A stretch of DNA of 64,000 bases from Cephalopachus bancanus (taxonomy: Eukaryota; Chordata; Mammalia; Primates; Tarsiidae), in the NCBI GenBank assembly GCA_027257055.1, contig JAPVLO010001006.1, forward strand, positions 1 through 64,000, read 5' to 3'. Each line of letters opens with the position of its first letter. Position 1 is the first letter of the stretch. This document shows, one piece after another, positions 11,552 through 27,754 of this stretch. Below the pieces are notes generated by a model, which saw nothing but the letters and a program-made list of their open reading frames with translations, searched no databases and was not told the DNA's origin. Made by a program: the position numbers and the translations under genes.

Positions 11552-11863
11552 CTTTCTTTCTTTTCTTTTTTTTTTTTTTTTTTTTGAGTTGGAGTCTCAC
11601 TCTGTCTCCCAGGCTGGAGTGCAGTGGCACATTCATGGCCACCCCAGCGTTGACCTGCTGGACTCCAGCGATCCTTCCACCTCAGCCATCAAAGTAGCCA
11701 GAACTGCAGGGGCACGCTACCATGCCTGCTAATTTTTGATTTATTGTAGAGACGAGGTTTCTCCAAGTTGTCCGGGTTGGTCTCAAACCTGGGGGCTCAG
11801 GCAATCCACCCGGTTCAGCCTCCCAAAGCACTGGGATTTCAGGCCCAGCCACCAAGCCCGGCC
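11552..11863 (-). repeat. Alu, antisense, copy-1 specific
   Basis: Flanked by GTTCCTTTCT and GTTTCCTTTCTA. Copies 2 and 3 read straight through this site (CAGGTTCCTTTCTAAAGTG in copy 2), so the insertion followed duplication. Confidence 0.93.
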
Positions 11864-12858
11864 TAGTTTCCTTTCTAAAGTGAGTAAATAACTAAAATGC
11901 TACAGGCAGCAGGGCTTAGGCCATTGCCTGGTCCCTCCCCCACCTGTTACTGCTTGACAAACTGGATTCTAGGAGCCACAGGACAACAGGAGAAGTGGAA
12001 ATTGACCCCCCCCAATCTAGGTAAAACCCTAAGGCTCCCTAGGGTCAGTCTTCCCACTTCCAGGAGGATGAGGCGCAGCTGGTGTCACCTTGAGAGGAGG
12101 AAAACACAGGAAAGTCGCTGTTAGAAAAAATTATTCAGTGACACTTAATACAGCACAGCTATGGAAGACTTTATGCATGACCACGGAGGTAGGTGTAGGG
12201 ACCACAGCAATGGAGTCTAGCAGAGGGGAAGACAGAGATTGGGCTCCACTCTGAATACAGGAGGAGCTAGTGGGAATTTACAGCCAAGGGGCAGGGTAGG
12301 GGCCTGTGAATGGAAAATTCTTGAGAAGAAGCACAGGAGGTAAGGGGATTCCAGCTAAACTGACCCAACAGGATTCCTGGAGGAGAGGCCAGGGTTATCA
12401 GGGTTATCAGACATCGCCTGGGGGAGGACCCTGAAGAGAGATGGAGGCTGATCAGATGTCGGGGGTGGGGCTTCTTGCTAAGCTGACCAAGCAGGGATTG
12501 TGCGAAAACTGGATTTGATAAGGAAGGGCACCGAGGGGTCTATCAGAACATTCCGAGGCTTGGCTAAAGTGCGGCCCAACAAAGATTCCTATTGTGCCGA
12601 ATGTATGTTCCAGGGACCAGACTGCCTCTTCCTGCCCCACCAGCTTCAAGAAGGGCATTTTGCCCTGAGCCTGTTGGGTGTTTGCTCTTGTGATTTATAG
12701 GAGACAAAGACACTGCATCTTCCCTAGGATCGACTCATTGTCATCTTTTTTAAGCCGAAACTGAATGACTGTGACAATTTCAGATATTATAAATGGGAAG
12801 GTCGTTGACTCACCAGTTCTAAAGGCATAAACAAAACATTATTTAAGAAAATACTTGA

Positions 12859-13158
12859 AGCCGGGTGCAGTGGCTCAGGTCTGTAAGCCCAGCACTTTGG
12901 GAGACTGAGGCGAGAGCATCTCCTGAGCTCAGGGATTCGAGACCCGCCTGGGCAACTTGGCGAGACCTCATCTCTACAATAAATCAAAGAATAATAAGGT
13001 GTGGCAGCACACACCTGTAATTCCAGCTACTTGGAAGACTGAGGCGGAAGGATCGCCTGAGCCCAGCAGGCCAAGGCTGCAGTGGCCATGAGTGTCCCAC
13101 TGCACTCCAGCCTGGGTGACAGAGTAAGACTCCAACTCAAAAAAAAAAAAACAAAACT
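12859..13158 (+). repeat. Alu, sense
   Basis: CCGGGTGCAGTGGCTCAGG to CTCCAACTC plus poly(A). Absent at the equivalent place in copy 2 (about 30,960). Confidence 0.92.
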
Positions 13159-14018
13159 TGAGACCATGAAAGAGAGTAGAACCAAATACTCGAGCATCTT
13201 CAATCCCTATAAGATCACTTAAGAATCCACAACCAGGGAAATCTTCGCAATAGAAATTATGGAACTTGTGTGTTTGGCACCAGATTACACTCTGGTGGTT
13301 TCTGCCTGTTTTTTTGTGTGTGTCCTGTTTCCTCCCAGCTCCTAGCCACAGCTCCTCAGCAAGTGCTGTCTCCCTGTCTGGGTCTCATTGTCCTCAAATC
13401 ACGCCTGCCGCTCTTGATCCAAATACTTCTAAACTTCATCCTTCAATCCACAGGATCCCCTGAGGACCCAGTCTCTACTTGTGAGAACGAACTCACCCTC
13501 TGAGTAAGCAATCTGATCTTTCCTCAGGATCCTTGCTAAAGACGCCAGAGGAGATAACACGCAGCTTCCAGTATAGATTGCACAGTTCTCATCAAAGACT
13601 TCTTTTGAATGCCTTTTACATTCATGGTATCTTCTTCTCTGGGGACGCCTTCTTACCAAAGGGGGAGGGCACAGACACAGGTCAGATCTGAGGAAGAGAT
13701 CCTCTGGCTTCTGAAGGAGGGTTTATGGATTATAGATTTAGGGATGACGGTCGGGAATGCGGGGAGGTGTTTCACAAGGTCAGCTTCCTTGTTACAAAAG
13801 CACCAAGATGCTTGGCCATAATTTCAATTAAATAAGAGCTGTGCTATTCTGTGCCCATTTGCTGTAGCTGGCAGGTTACTGAGATAATCTCAGATTTATC
13901 TGGATGGGAAGGCTGGGCCGCATAAACAGGAGAGTTACATGGAGGTTGTTTCTGGGGAAATACTCCAACTGTACCAGGCAAAGGACAATAAGCACAGAGT
14001 TAGAATTTCATCAATTCC

Positions 14019-14314
14019 ACCGGGTGCAGTGGCCCACGCCTTTAATCCCAACACTTTGGGAGGCTGACGTGAGAGGACTGCCTGAGCTCATGGGTTTGAC
14101 ACCAGCCTGGGCAACTTGGCGAGACCTCATCTCTACAATAAATCAAAAAATTAGCTGGGCATGGTAGCACATGCCTGTAATTCCAGCTACTCAGAAAGCT
14201 GAAGCGGAAGGATCGCCGGAGCCCCACAGGTCGAGGCTGCGGTGGCCAGGAGTGGCCACTGCACTCCAGTCTGGGTGACAGAGTGAGACTCCAACTCAAA
14301 AAAAAAAAAAAAAA
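14019..14314 (+). repeat. Alu, sense, with target duplication
   Basis: Flanked by GAATTTCATCAATTCC and GAATTTCATTGATTCC. Tail is poly(A). Confidence 0.93.
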
Positions 14315-14340
14315 GAATTTCATTGATTCCTGATGATGGA

Positions 14341-14545
14341 TTTATTTATTTTATTTTTTTATTTTTTATTTTTTGAGTTGGAGTCTCACTCTGTCACCCA
14401 GACTGGAGTGCAGTGGCCGCTTCCGGCCACCGCAGCCTCGACCTGCTGGGCTCCGGCGATCCTTCCGCCTCAGCCTTCCAGGTAGCCGGAATTATAGGCA
14501 CGCGCTACCACGCCCGGCTGATTTTTTGATTTATTGTAGAGATGA
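14341..14545 (-). repeat. Right-arm-only Alu insertion, antisense
   Basis: Only the right arm and linker are present (ends ATTTATTGTAGAGATG). The direct repeat GATGATGGATTTATTTA flanks it on both sides, so it inserted as a 5'-truncated element. Confidence 0.85.
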
Positions 14546-14849
14546 TGGATTTATTTACGTATGCAATGAAAGACTTGGAGGAAGGAAGAACCCCTGAATG
14601 GAGGAGACAGGAAAGGACGCGATACACAATGCCAGGAGGTCTCTGGAGAAGCACCCAGTCAGATCCCTTCCCTCCTAGGGTTTGGCGTTGACCACCCCGT
14701 CACGTGTGTGGGGTGCCTTTCCACAGCAGATTCTCCTAACTCCAGCTCGTCCTGCCAGAAGGCTTCTGCCACCAGCTCTGCATTTCCCACCCGACCAGAC
14801 CTTGGCTATGGACTCAACAGGAACCACCGGTTAGAATATATTGCTGTGG

Positions 14850-15260
14850 GGGCCGTGGTCAAACCTAAAGGTTCACTGAAAAATCGCTGGCCTGAAGCAA
14901 GATTGATTAACAGGGGAAAAGCATGTAAATTATATTTAGGATGTTCACATAGGAGCTTCAGAATGAAGACCCAACTTCCCAAAGGGTTACAGAAACGTAC
15001 ACACTACCTGGAAGTTACAGAAAAAAATTAGAGCGGCATTCTGGTTAATCATGCTATGGGAAGAGGGAGAAAAGGAATTTAATCGAGGGTCATAAATGAT
15101 GGGGAGAATGGATGGGGAACACCGAGAATGACTTGCAAATGGTTTTCAGATACTAAATGCACCGAAAGACAGTTTGCAAAGGGTTGAGCCAGGGCTGATC
15201 ACACTCTTCCCTCCTTTTCTGTAATAGATAATGAGAGGACAGTGAAGGGAAGGAAAGGCA
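14850..15260 (+). other. Duplicated module B, copy 2
   Basis: Related to 700-1,190 (see there). Confidence 0.55.
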
Positions 15261-15635
15261 ATTGCTCTTTTTTTATGGGGGTGGGAGAGGGATCCCAGTG
15301 GTCCATATCAACGTAGGGGAAAAGTCTCCTCCCAGGCTTGTTCACTGTCACCGGGTTTTAGCTCAAAATATTCGTGATGCTAGGAAGCCATTTCCAAGGT
15401 AAGCTTCCCTGCACTCCTTCACTGCTCTGACGCTAGAGATTTTATTTTAAAACTCTGGGACTAAAATAAAGCAGAATTAGACTGAAAATCCAATAGGGCT
15501 CCCTAAAACTCATTTTCACCGCCCAGCGCATCAAGTCGGGTCCTTAGTTGAGCCAAGCCTGCCCCCCACGCCCCTCTGCGCTGCCCCAGGTACCCAGCTC
15601 GGCTTCCCCAGGTCCACCAAGGTGCACCCCACCCT

Positions 15636-15776
15636 GGGGGCGGGGTGGGGACCCAGCTGGGCCACGTGCTGGGTCTGAGCGCCCGAAAGCCCCGCCCAGC
15701 GGCCGGCGCAGCCAATCACAGCGCGGCCAGGAGGAGGGGGCGGGGCCGCCCGGGCTGCAGCGGGGAGGCTTTAAAA
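15636..15776 (+). promoter_or_regulatory. CTSL: Core promoter elements: GC boxes, E-box, CCAAT, TTTAAAA
   Basis: Visible in order: G-rich box 15,636-15,650, E-box CACGTG at 15,663-15,668, CCAAT at 15,712-15,716, GC box GGGGCGGGGCC at 15,737-15,747 and a TATA-like TTTAAAA at 15,770-15,776. This arrangement suits a broadly expressed lysosomal gene. Factor binding is inferred, not shown. Confidence 0.65.
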
Positions 15777-15799
15777 GGCCAACCTGGAGCCCTGGGGAG

Positions 15800-15875
15800 G
15801 CGGCGGACGACCGGAGACCCCTGGACCCTGGGCCCTGCGCCTGCTGCTGTGCCCGCGCTGCTCCTGCCACCGCCG
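15800..15875 (+). other. CTSL: Non-coding exon 1 of the cathepsin L gene
   Basis: The 5' end is uncertain (about 25-30 bp after TTTAAAA). The donor is CCGCCG|GTGAGA at 15,875/15,876. The copy 2 equivalent reads ACCG|ATGAGA, so its donor GT is lost. Confidence 0.65.
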
Positions 15876-16840
15876 GTGAGACCCAGGGCGCTGAAGGGGA
15901 CCAGGGGCAACCCCAGGCACCGGAGAGTGTCGGCGCTGTCTGTGGGGAGAGTTCGCAGGAGCTGAGCCACGGTAGCCACAGGGCTGCTGCTGCGGGACAG
16001 ACAATCTGGACCCGCAAGGCGGGCCGAGACGCCCCTCACGCCCTGCGCCACGCAGAGGTCCTGGGGCCACAGTGGGCTCTAGCGGAGGCGGAAGGCCAGC
16101 GACAGGGGACCGGGCTGGACCAAGCTCGAATGCCAGGAACTGCCCACCCCTGTATGGGTGCTGGCACCGGAGACTGGCTTCCAGCGGTTGGGCCACCTTA
16201 TCTGGTCTCCGGTTTGGGGCTCTAGTTGGTCAGCTGGTGGCATTGGCCCACGAGTGTGGCTCTAGGAGCCTTTGTTCTCCTTCTCAAGGTCTCCTGGGAA
16301 GGCATCCCGGAAAGCCTCTTCCTGTCGGGAGGTTGGAAGACATTTCTCACCTTCCGCCGTCTGTTAGCCTGTGAGAAGGTCTGAAGTGGCCTCCTAACCC
16401 TTGGGGATCTCTCTACCCTACTGGGATCAGATGTTCTCAGTGAGTCAGGCTTTCCTGGGTGACCTGAGTAGCGTTGGTACAGACCCTGACTGAGCCTTTC
16501 CTGATTTCCTAGCTGCCCTCAACGCTTCTCACGGATTGGGTACCTTCACACCCTTCTCATACCCCAAGTCATCATGGCAAACATTGTTTCAATTCCTAGA
16601 GCTTTGCACAGGCTGTTTTTTATTTTGGTGGGTCCATCAAATATGATCATTTGACCTATTTTCCTGCCATCACAGCCTCTGCCTCTTCCACCGTCTTTGT
16701 GTAAATGCTTGGCAGAATCATTTAAGTAATTTTATTCCACCATTTTGGCCCCATTTCTCAGAAGTGAATAAAATGGCCTTTTCGAGAAGGATTGGTCTAA
16801 TCAGATACTCACTGCCTTTCCCTTCCTAGGCTTTTGAAAC

Positions 16841-20359
<3,519 letters not shown>

Positions 20360-20618
20360 GCGGATTGATAGGGCTGAGGAAGGATTCGACCGGGCATGAC
20401 CATCCAGGGAAGGGATTTATCTGAAGTCTCACCAGCCTGTATTGTGTGGGATACGCACTTGACTCATTGAAGACACAAGTTGTGATCTGAAGTCTGTGAT
20501 ATTTTCACACTGGTCAGTATTACCACTATTTCATTTACTACCATAATCTCCCTGGTATTATTGATTCACTTATTTTGAATTTCAGAATTTAAAGGACGAA
20601 CAATGTTTTACCTCTTTA

Positions 20619-20624
20619 AATAAA
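20619..20624 (+). terminator. CTSL: Polyadenylation signal AATAAA of the cathepsin L gene
   Basis: AATAAA about 260 bp after the stop, followed by CTTGATTTC; cleavage probably near 20,640. Confidence 0.8.
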
Positions 20625-20640
20625 CTTGATTTCAAATATA

Positions 20641-21248
20641 CTGCTGCGGATTCTTTTGTTTTGCCATACTGACTTTTTGTGTGTCAGGTACATAATTGGG
20701 CTCTAAGACATAACCGCTGTGTCTGTGTTTCACTGAGAGCAAGAGGGGATGGGTGGCCTCTGGCTCTTTGGGTCACAGATATGCGTCAAATGAAAAAAAG
20801 TGACCAGACGTACCTATGATGTTAACGCTGCAACAAGGCCTTAGAGATCACGTTCATCTCACCTGAGGTGTTTGCAACCCAGTGAACTTAGGGGTCAAAG
20901 ATCTCAAGGCCAGTTTCTGAGGTATCTTCCCCAACTGCTTTGGAAGAGCCAAAGTGGGTGCTTTGCAGTTGAGATGGGAAAGGACACCAGTGCATACCCA
21001 AGGCTCTTTGTCTCTGGGTCCTCAAGGGTTTAGGGATAAACTCCAGGGTTTGAGACTGGGCTATAAGTAGTGCTCTGGCCCTGGAAGGTGAAAGACAGGT
21101 GAGAGAACCAGAAATGACAGTCCGCAGGCAAATGACAGTCCGCAGGCCCTTTTAGACCAAGCTATCTAATCCCAGAATAAATTTTTAAAATAGGAAAAAA
21201 TTTCTTACATTGTATGGGCTAAAAAAGCACATAGCTTCTTCACCTGTG
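20641..21248. other. Downstream flank of the gene, non-coding
   Basis: Collinear with about 39,118-39,200 and 39,540-39,960 in copy 2. Includes a short tandem repeat of AAATGACAGTCCGCAGGC at about 21,113-21,148 not seen in copy 2. Confidence 0.6.
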
Positions 21249-21515
<267 letters not shown>

Positions 21516-21829
21516 TGAGAGTTTTTAAGTCTTCCATTCCCACTTGTGAAAATATAAAGAATAGGTGGAAGCAAATAGTGATAGACTCCATAATCCCAAA
21601 GGAGGGAAACCAGGTGGACAGTGGTATCTCAGCCCACAAAGCCATGTCCATCTGAACTGGACCATGTGCCGCGTTGAACTCCACGTACCGTTTCCTAGTC
21701 AAAAACTGAACCTAAAATGACAAACGTTTGGGTTTTATAATAAACACACCCAATGTGGCAGCAAGAAGATTTGGGAGGCTCCCAAGCTAAATCTCTTGTG
21801 CCAGTTGGGACCTAGATTTGATACAAGTA

Positions 21830-22140
21830 GAATTCATGCAGCACCCACTATGTACTGGACATAACCCTTGTGGGAGAGACAGGCCCCGACCTCGAGCTGG
21901 AGCTGTAAGGGAGAGTGAGGTGATCAGGGAGGGCTTCCAGGAAGAAGGGAAAGCAGAAATCAGCCAGAGCAGCCAGTCAAGAAAGGAAGATGAGGAGAAG
22001 CATCTTAGCAGAGACCAGTGTGTCAGCTCCCTTAAGACCAGACTTGAGATTTGAGACTTTGTAGCAGAGACTAGGACCAGATGCTGTGGGATGCAGCTGA
22101 CAGAGAGGTGGGCTTTACGATGAGAGAACCACTGAAGAAT
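21830..22140 (+). repeat. L2-like LINE fragment
   Basis: Resembles L2 3' sequence (ACAGGCCCCGACCTCGAGCT, GATCAGGGAGGGCTTCCAGG). Named from memory; divergence is high. Confidence 0.45.
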
Positions 22141-23033
22141 GCTGTGAAGAGACTCTTCAGTTATCTGTTCCTATAAAACAGACAACTTGAAGCCAGCAGC
22201 ATGGGAGAACCATCTTTTATAGTTTCTGCCTGGACTCTACTTCATGGTGTTCCCATGGAGGTATCTGTCTATGTTGGAGACACCCGTAGGTTTGACCGGA
22301 CGGGACACCCCAAGAGCTCCTGGCTGCAGATGGTGGTTTCAGCTGCGTGTTCAGCTCCGGCTGTTGATCAGAGCCTCTGACCAGCTTCTCCAAGGTTTGG
22401 ACTTCCCACGACATAAACACTGAGTAATGTAAGTGTGTATGTATTCCAAACTGATGAACTGTAAACACTGAATTGCCTGAATGTACACCATCATCCCTTA
22501 GTCGTAAATAAGTAAACAGGGAAAAGTATCACCAGATGATTTGTTCCCCCTTCTCCAGCACGACATTGCAAAATTTTTATAATTCGCATGTCCAAACTCG
22601 CTGATATCGTGAATGTTCCTTGACCAGCTGAGTTGGGTTTAACAAAGACACATTGTTCCCGAAAGAGATCAGGAACAGGTGAGGGGCAGCTGCTGGATCC
22701 CCAGTCCAGGGGCAACCTCCACCCCCAGGGAATGGAATCAGGGTGTGAAAAATACAACAGAAGTAACATGACCCAGATATGAGAATTAAAGGCCTTTCCT
22801 CTTGGTTAATCTTTTGGTTTCCCTGAATCCACGTAATAACGATGAATTTGAAGCAAAGAGCCCATGATGAAAATGATGGTCCTCACATTCTCCTGCTCTC
22901 CCAGCACCACTGCCAGAGGTGAGTTCTTTTAGTTGTTCGACTTCCAATGCTTTCATAATTATTATGATAACACTAATCAATGTTTCTTAAAATATGCGTT
23001 GCAGCCTACTTGTGGGGAATAACATTTATTAGG
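22141..23033. other. Intergenic, nothing recognised
   Basis: No repeat family or coding exon recognised on either strand. Confidence 0.5.
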
Positions 23034-23890
23034 GGAGGTCTTCTTTATATTTTTATTGATGCATAATAACCATACATATGTGTAGAATACAATGTGGAGT
23101 TTCAAAACATTTATACAGTGCTTAATGAACAAATTAAGCAATTAGCACACCACCACCTACAACATTTATCACTTGTCTGTAGTGAGAACATTCATTCCAT
23201 ATCTTCTCTCCTAGCTGCTTAGAAACAAGCAATGCATTATTGTTGACTATAGTCACTCAGCTGTACAACAAGATACCAAGACTTACTCTTCCTGTCTAAT
23301 TATATCTTTGTACCCATTGACCAATCTCTCCCCATTTCTTCCTCGCCCCTCCCTTTCCAGTCTCTGGCAACCACTATTTTATTCTCTACTTCTGTCAGAT
23401 CAACCCTCTCAATTCCAAATATGAGTGAGATCATGCCTTATTTGTCTTTCTGTGTCTGGCTTATTTCACTTCACAGAATGTCTTCCAAGTTCATCCATGT
23501 TGTTGCAGATGACAAATTTTCATTTGTATGACCAAAGAGCTATATACCACATTTTAAATCCAATTATGCATCGGTGGACACTTTGGTTGAATCCAATTGT
23601 TGGCTATTATGAATAGTGCTGCAAAAACATAGGCATACAGATAGCTCTTTGGCATTTTGAGTTCATTTCATTTGAATATGTACTCAGTAGTTGAATTGCT
23701 TGATCATAAAATTGTATTTTTAATGTTTTGAGTAACCTCCATACTGTTTTCTACAATGGCTGTACCGTATTACATTTTAGCTAACAGTGTGTATGCCCTT
23801 CCTTTTTTCCACATCCTGGCCAATAAGTGTTATTTTTTGTCTTTTTGATGATAATCATTCCTTCTAGAGGAAAGCGTTTCTTTCTTTCTT
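23034..23890 (-). mobile_element. L1 3' UTR region, antisense
   Basis: Complement of an L1 3' UTR: TTATTGATGCATAATAACCA, CCACCTACAACATTTATCAC, TGAGTGAGATCATGCCTTAT, TTCATCCATGTTGTTGCAGA and TGAATAGTGCTGCAAAAACA appear in the expected order. Confidence 0.85.
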
Positions 23891-24032
23891 TTTGTCTTAT
23901 TGTTTCCCTATATGGCTTGGTAGTTTTCTGTACAGATAAGTGTTGATTTCTTCCTTTTAAAAAATTTGGCTATCTGGTGTAATGTTTTTCTTTGTGGTTA
24001 ATCTTAGGCCTACATTAAAACGTTGTAATAGG

Positions 24033-24323
24033 CTTTTTTTTCAAATTGGAGTCTCACTCTGTCGCCCAGGTTGGAGTGCCAGTGGCACACTCACAACCAC
24101 CCCAGTGTCAACCTGCTGGGCTCCGGCAATCCTTCCGCCTCAGCCTCCCAAGTAGCCAGAACTATAGGCGCACCCTACCATGTCTGGCTAATTTTTTATT
24201 TGTTGTAGAGATGAGGTCTCGCCAGGTTGCTAGGGCTGGTCTCCAACATGTTGGTTCAGGCAATCCACTCACCTTGGCCTCCGAAAGTACTGGATTGACA
24301 AGCTGAGCCACCGAGCCTGGCCT
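24033..24323 (-). repeat. Alu, antisense
   Basis: TTTCAAATTGGAGTCTCACTC to CACCGAGCCTGGCC. Confidence 0.92.
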
Positions 24324-24601
24324 GAAATATGCTATATTAAGCTGATAAAAAGCTTTGGTCACATGCAAATATACTAGACTTCCCACAAGGCCCCTACACA
24401 AAATTTATAATTTTACTTCTTTAATTTAGGTTTTTTACATTGATTCCTTAAAATCTCACTGTAGATATAACTATTGTTGACTATTTTGATGTTTAAATTT
24501 CCTATTCATGATTTGGAAGATTCTAAAGCACCATTTTAGTAATGAAGTATTCTGAATTTCCTTATGAATTTATCTCTTTGTGAGATTTACAGTCTTCCAT
24601 C

Positions 24602-24818
24602 CCATCAAGTGATCCTCCCATGTCAAACTTCCAAGTAGCTGGGACTACAGGTATGTGCCACCATGTCCAGCAAATTTATTTTATTTTATTTGTTTTTGTA
24701 GATATGAGGTCCCGCAATGTTGTCCAGGCTGGTCTTGAACTCTCTAGAGTCAAGCAATATTCCCACCTTGGCCTCCCAAGGTCCTGGAATTATAGGCATG
24801 AACCACTGTGCCCGGCCT
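24602..24818 (-). repeat. Older Alu, antisense, truncated
   Basis: AluJ-like bases (GGGACTACAGGTATGTGCCA). Most of the outer right arm is missing. Confidence 0.8.
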
Positions 24819-25174
24819 AGTCTCCTATTTTCATATTAGTTGTTATTGTTCTTTCACCATAAGCACTCCCTTAAACATATTTTGTAAGACCAATCTTGTA
24901 ATAATAAATCTCTCAGCATTTACTTGTCTGGGAAAGACTTCATTTCTTCTTCTGGTGGATGGCTGTACTGGATGTAGTATTCTTGGCTGGCAATTTTGTT
25001 CTGTAACTTTGAATATATCATTCTAACCTCTCCAAGTCTTCAAGGTTTCTGCTGTGAAATCTGCTGATAATCTAATGGAGATTCACATATATGTGATTTG
25101 ACACTTTTCTCTTGCTTATTGTAGAAGTTTTACTTTGTATTAGACTTTTGAGAAATGCATTAAAATGAATCTTA

Positions 25175-25355
25175 TAAAGGACCTTTTTACAGACTGACAG
25201 CAGTGGGAAACTGCCAGGGGAGAGAGGGACACACCTCATCAATAAGTGTACCCTGCATAATGAACGTTTGTATTCCTAACCCTGAGTTGTGCCCCACATC
25301 TTTAAAATAAAGAAAGATAAAATAAAAAATAAAAAAATAAAAAATGAAGGGACAT
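25175..25355 (+). mobile_element. Short L1 3'-end insertion, sense
   Basis: GGCAG-type L1 tail with ATACCTCAT/GTACCC-like end, ACCCTGAGTTGTGCCCCACA, then an A/T-rich poly(A). Flanks AAAGGACCTTTTT and AAGGGACATTTTT look like an imperfect target duplication. Confidence 0.7.
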
Positions 25356-25841
25356 TTTTGAGTTGTCTGTGTATGGGACCCTTTAATCTTCATGGGTCTG
25401 GATGTGCTATTTCTCTCAAGCATTGGGAGGTTTTCAACTATTATTTTGTTAAATGAGCTTTCTGTGTCTCTCTCCATCTCTTTTTTCTCTTTATTGCCCA
25501 TAATGCCAACATTTGTTCTCTTAATGATATGGCATAAGCTGCATAGGCTTTCTTTTTTTTGTTTGTTTGAGTGTTTTTCATTCTTTTTTCTTTTTTCCTC
25601 AGACTGAGTTATATCAAAATTCCTACCTGCAAGTTCAGATATTCTTTCTTTTGTTTGATCTAGTATGCTGTTGAAGCTCCTGCTTGTGTTTTTATTTCAC
25701 TCACTGAGTTCCTTAGTTCCATGTTTTCTGAATTTTTAAAAATATCTCTCTTTCTTGAATGTTTTATTTAGCTCATGAGTTAATTTTCTGGTGTCATTTA
25801 ATTGAATTGTCTGCGTGTGTTCTTTCATTATATCTCACTGT

Positions 25842-25843
25842 TT

Positions 25844-25922
<79 letters not shown>

Positions 25923-25938
25923 CTTTCTTTCTTTTTTA
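25842..25938 (+). repeat. (CTTT)n microsatellite
   Basis: About 24 CTTT units, the 3' tail of the adjoining antisense Alu. It creates false Phe/Leu/Ser-repeat ORFs. Confidence 0.97.
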
Positions 25939-26217
25939 GTCAGCGTCTCACTCTGTCACCCAGGAGTGCAATGGCACGCTTCTCATGGCCACTGCAGCTT
26001 CCACCTGCTGGGCTCAGGCAATCCTTCTGCCTCAGCCTTCCAGGTAGCTGGAACCACAAACATGTGCCACCACACCTGGCTTTTTTTTTTTTTTAATTGT
26101 AGAGACAAGGTCTCACTATGTTGCTTACACTGATCTCAAACCGCTGAGCTCAAGCAATCCTCTCGCCTCCGCCTCACAAAGTGCTGGGATTACAGGCTTG
26201 AGTCACCCCACCCGGCT
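25939..26217 (-). repeat. Alu, antisense
   Basis: AGTCAGCGTCTCACTCTG to CACCCCACCCGGCT. Confidence 0.9.
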
Positions 26218-26480
26218 CACTGTGCCTTCTTAAGATCAATATTTTGAATTCCTTTTGAGGCAATTTGTAAATTTCCTTTTATTTGGAGTCTCTGAAGTGT
26301 TAGTGTGCATATTTTGTGGTGTCAAATTTTATTCCTTTTTCATGTTTCTGATGCTTCTGTGTTTATATTTGCTTGTTTGTTGACATGTTCACCTTTTCTG
26401 ATTTTATAAAGTGACTTCTGTAGAATAAGACTGCAGGTGTATCTTAGGGTTTTGAGTGGTTGGGGTGTATTGTTTTTAGT

Positions 26481-27754
26481 TGCAGGTGGATGCGGTAGTA
26501 CAGTCTCTGTGCAGTTTCTTTCTGCTGTTGTTGTTATGATGTCTGTGGGAGCCTTGGTAACCTAGGCTGCAGGAGTATGAGCAAGGGTTTGCCTGCTTAT
26601 GATAGGGCCTACCGGAAACTACATGCCTGGCTTGTGGTTGTGTTAGTAGGTCATGGGGCTGGTTTACCAGCTTGTGATGAGAATCTTTTGGAAGCTTCAA
26701 GCCCAGTTGGCGAGTGCACTGAGGGTATATGAGACCAGTGCAGTTAGAGCGTGCAAATTCTAGGAGGTGGAAGGTAGAGCACTTCCTTGACAATTTGTTT
26801 CTGGAAGGTAAGAAGCGATTGCAGCTTGGCTGGAGAATGGTACACTACTGTGTGTGATCCTGGTATAATGGCAGCATTAGAGAGTGTGGAAAGATGCAGT
26901 GACCACTGACTCATGGACCAGGATCTACTCAGCTGTGTCTTCCTAGATGGCACTGTATGTGGGTCCCATTTCTGAAACAGTGTAGGCAAGTAGGAGCCAG
27001 GTCACTCCCAAACTGGGCTCAGGGCTTGTGGCGACTGCAGGATTCTCTAACAACACAGACCTTAGGTGTCCACATCATTATGGGGGTTACTGGGGCCACC
27101 TGCTTACCTTTTCCGCACCGAAAGAAGTGCCTTCTTGTTCCTAGCTGATCCCGGCTGGAAGATGGAGAATGTTCTGCTCTCTTCTCTGTGTGGCCCCCTC
27201 TAAAGGTTTCTTTGCCCCCCAGCTTTTCTGTCTCTTTCTTGTTGTACCAGAACGCTGGTGTTACAGTAATAAATAATTGGCTATATGTTCCATGTTTGGA
27301 AAAATAATTATATCAATTGGGACATGAAGGAGAAGTGACACCAGTTAACACTTTCCTGACACCATTCAGTGATGGTTTTCATTGATTCTGCAAACATAAT
27401 AAAACAAAGATAAGGTAGAAAAGGGGGGGGCGATTTGTCTCCATTTATAACATAATAGTTGCACCCGGCCAGCCATAGATAAAAGTGCCACATTATGATA
27501 TTTGTGTAAATTGATGACTCACTAGAAATTAATATCAGTGGCGCTGGATCATTTCTTAATATTAAAGACAAAGACAAAAACCCTCATAATGAATTGACTT
27601 CTACCCTAGAGATCGCCCAACAAGCATATGAACCCGTTAATTCTCCACTGATTCATCCAGGGTCGGCCAGATGGGGGGCAGGAGGGAAAGACTCGTGCTA
27701 TCAGTTAGTCCCGCCTTTTTGAGAGCAATTTAAATTTATTTACAAAGGGTTTTT
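26481..27754. other. No gene; possibly more old L1 5' sequence
   Basis: G/T-rich stretch (to about 27.3 kb) continuing from the antisense L1M, then AT-rich sequence with a G-run at 27,424-27,431. No coding exon recognised. Confidence 0.4.

Larger units (their letters stand above)
15530..16100 (+). promoter_or_regulatory. CTSL: CpG-rich promoter region of the cathepsin L gene
   Basis: CpG- and GC-rich island spanning the presumed transcription start. Long ORFs in all frames (up to 225 codons on +) are by-products of high GC. The matching region of pseudogene copy 2 (about 32.9-33.3 kb) has lost much of its CpG content. Confidence 0.8.
24840..26480 (-). mobile_element. Old L1M-type fragment, antisense, with insertions
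   Basis: Segments such as GTGAAATCTGCTGATAATCT, TTTTCAACTATTATTTTGTT and ATGATATGGCATAAGC match the complement of old mammalian L1 5'/ORF1-side sequence as I remember it. Split by a short L1 3' end (25,175-25,355), a CTTT microsatellite and an Alu. Confidence 0.6.

Noticed and set aside
15548..16225. 225-codon + ORF and overlapping minus-strand ORFs over the CpG island
   Set aside because: Open in several frames because of high GC. They overlap the promoter, exon 1 and intron 1 of the cathepsin gene and show no domain.
25759..26133. Phe/Leu/Ser-repeat membrane-like ORF
   Set aside because: Translation of a CTTT microsatellite joined to an Alu.
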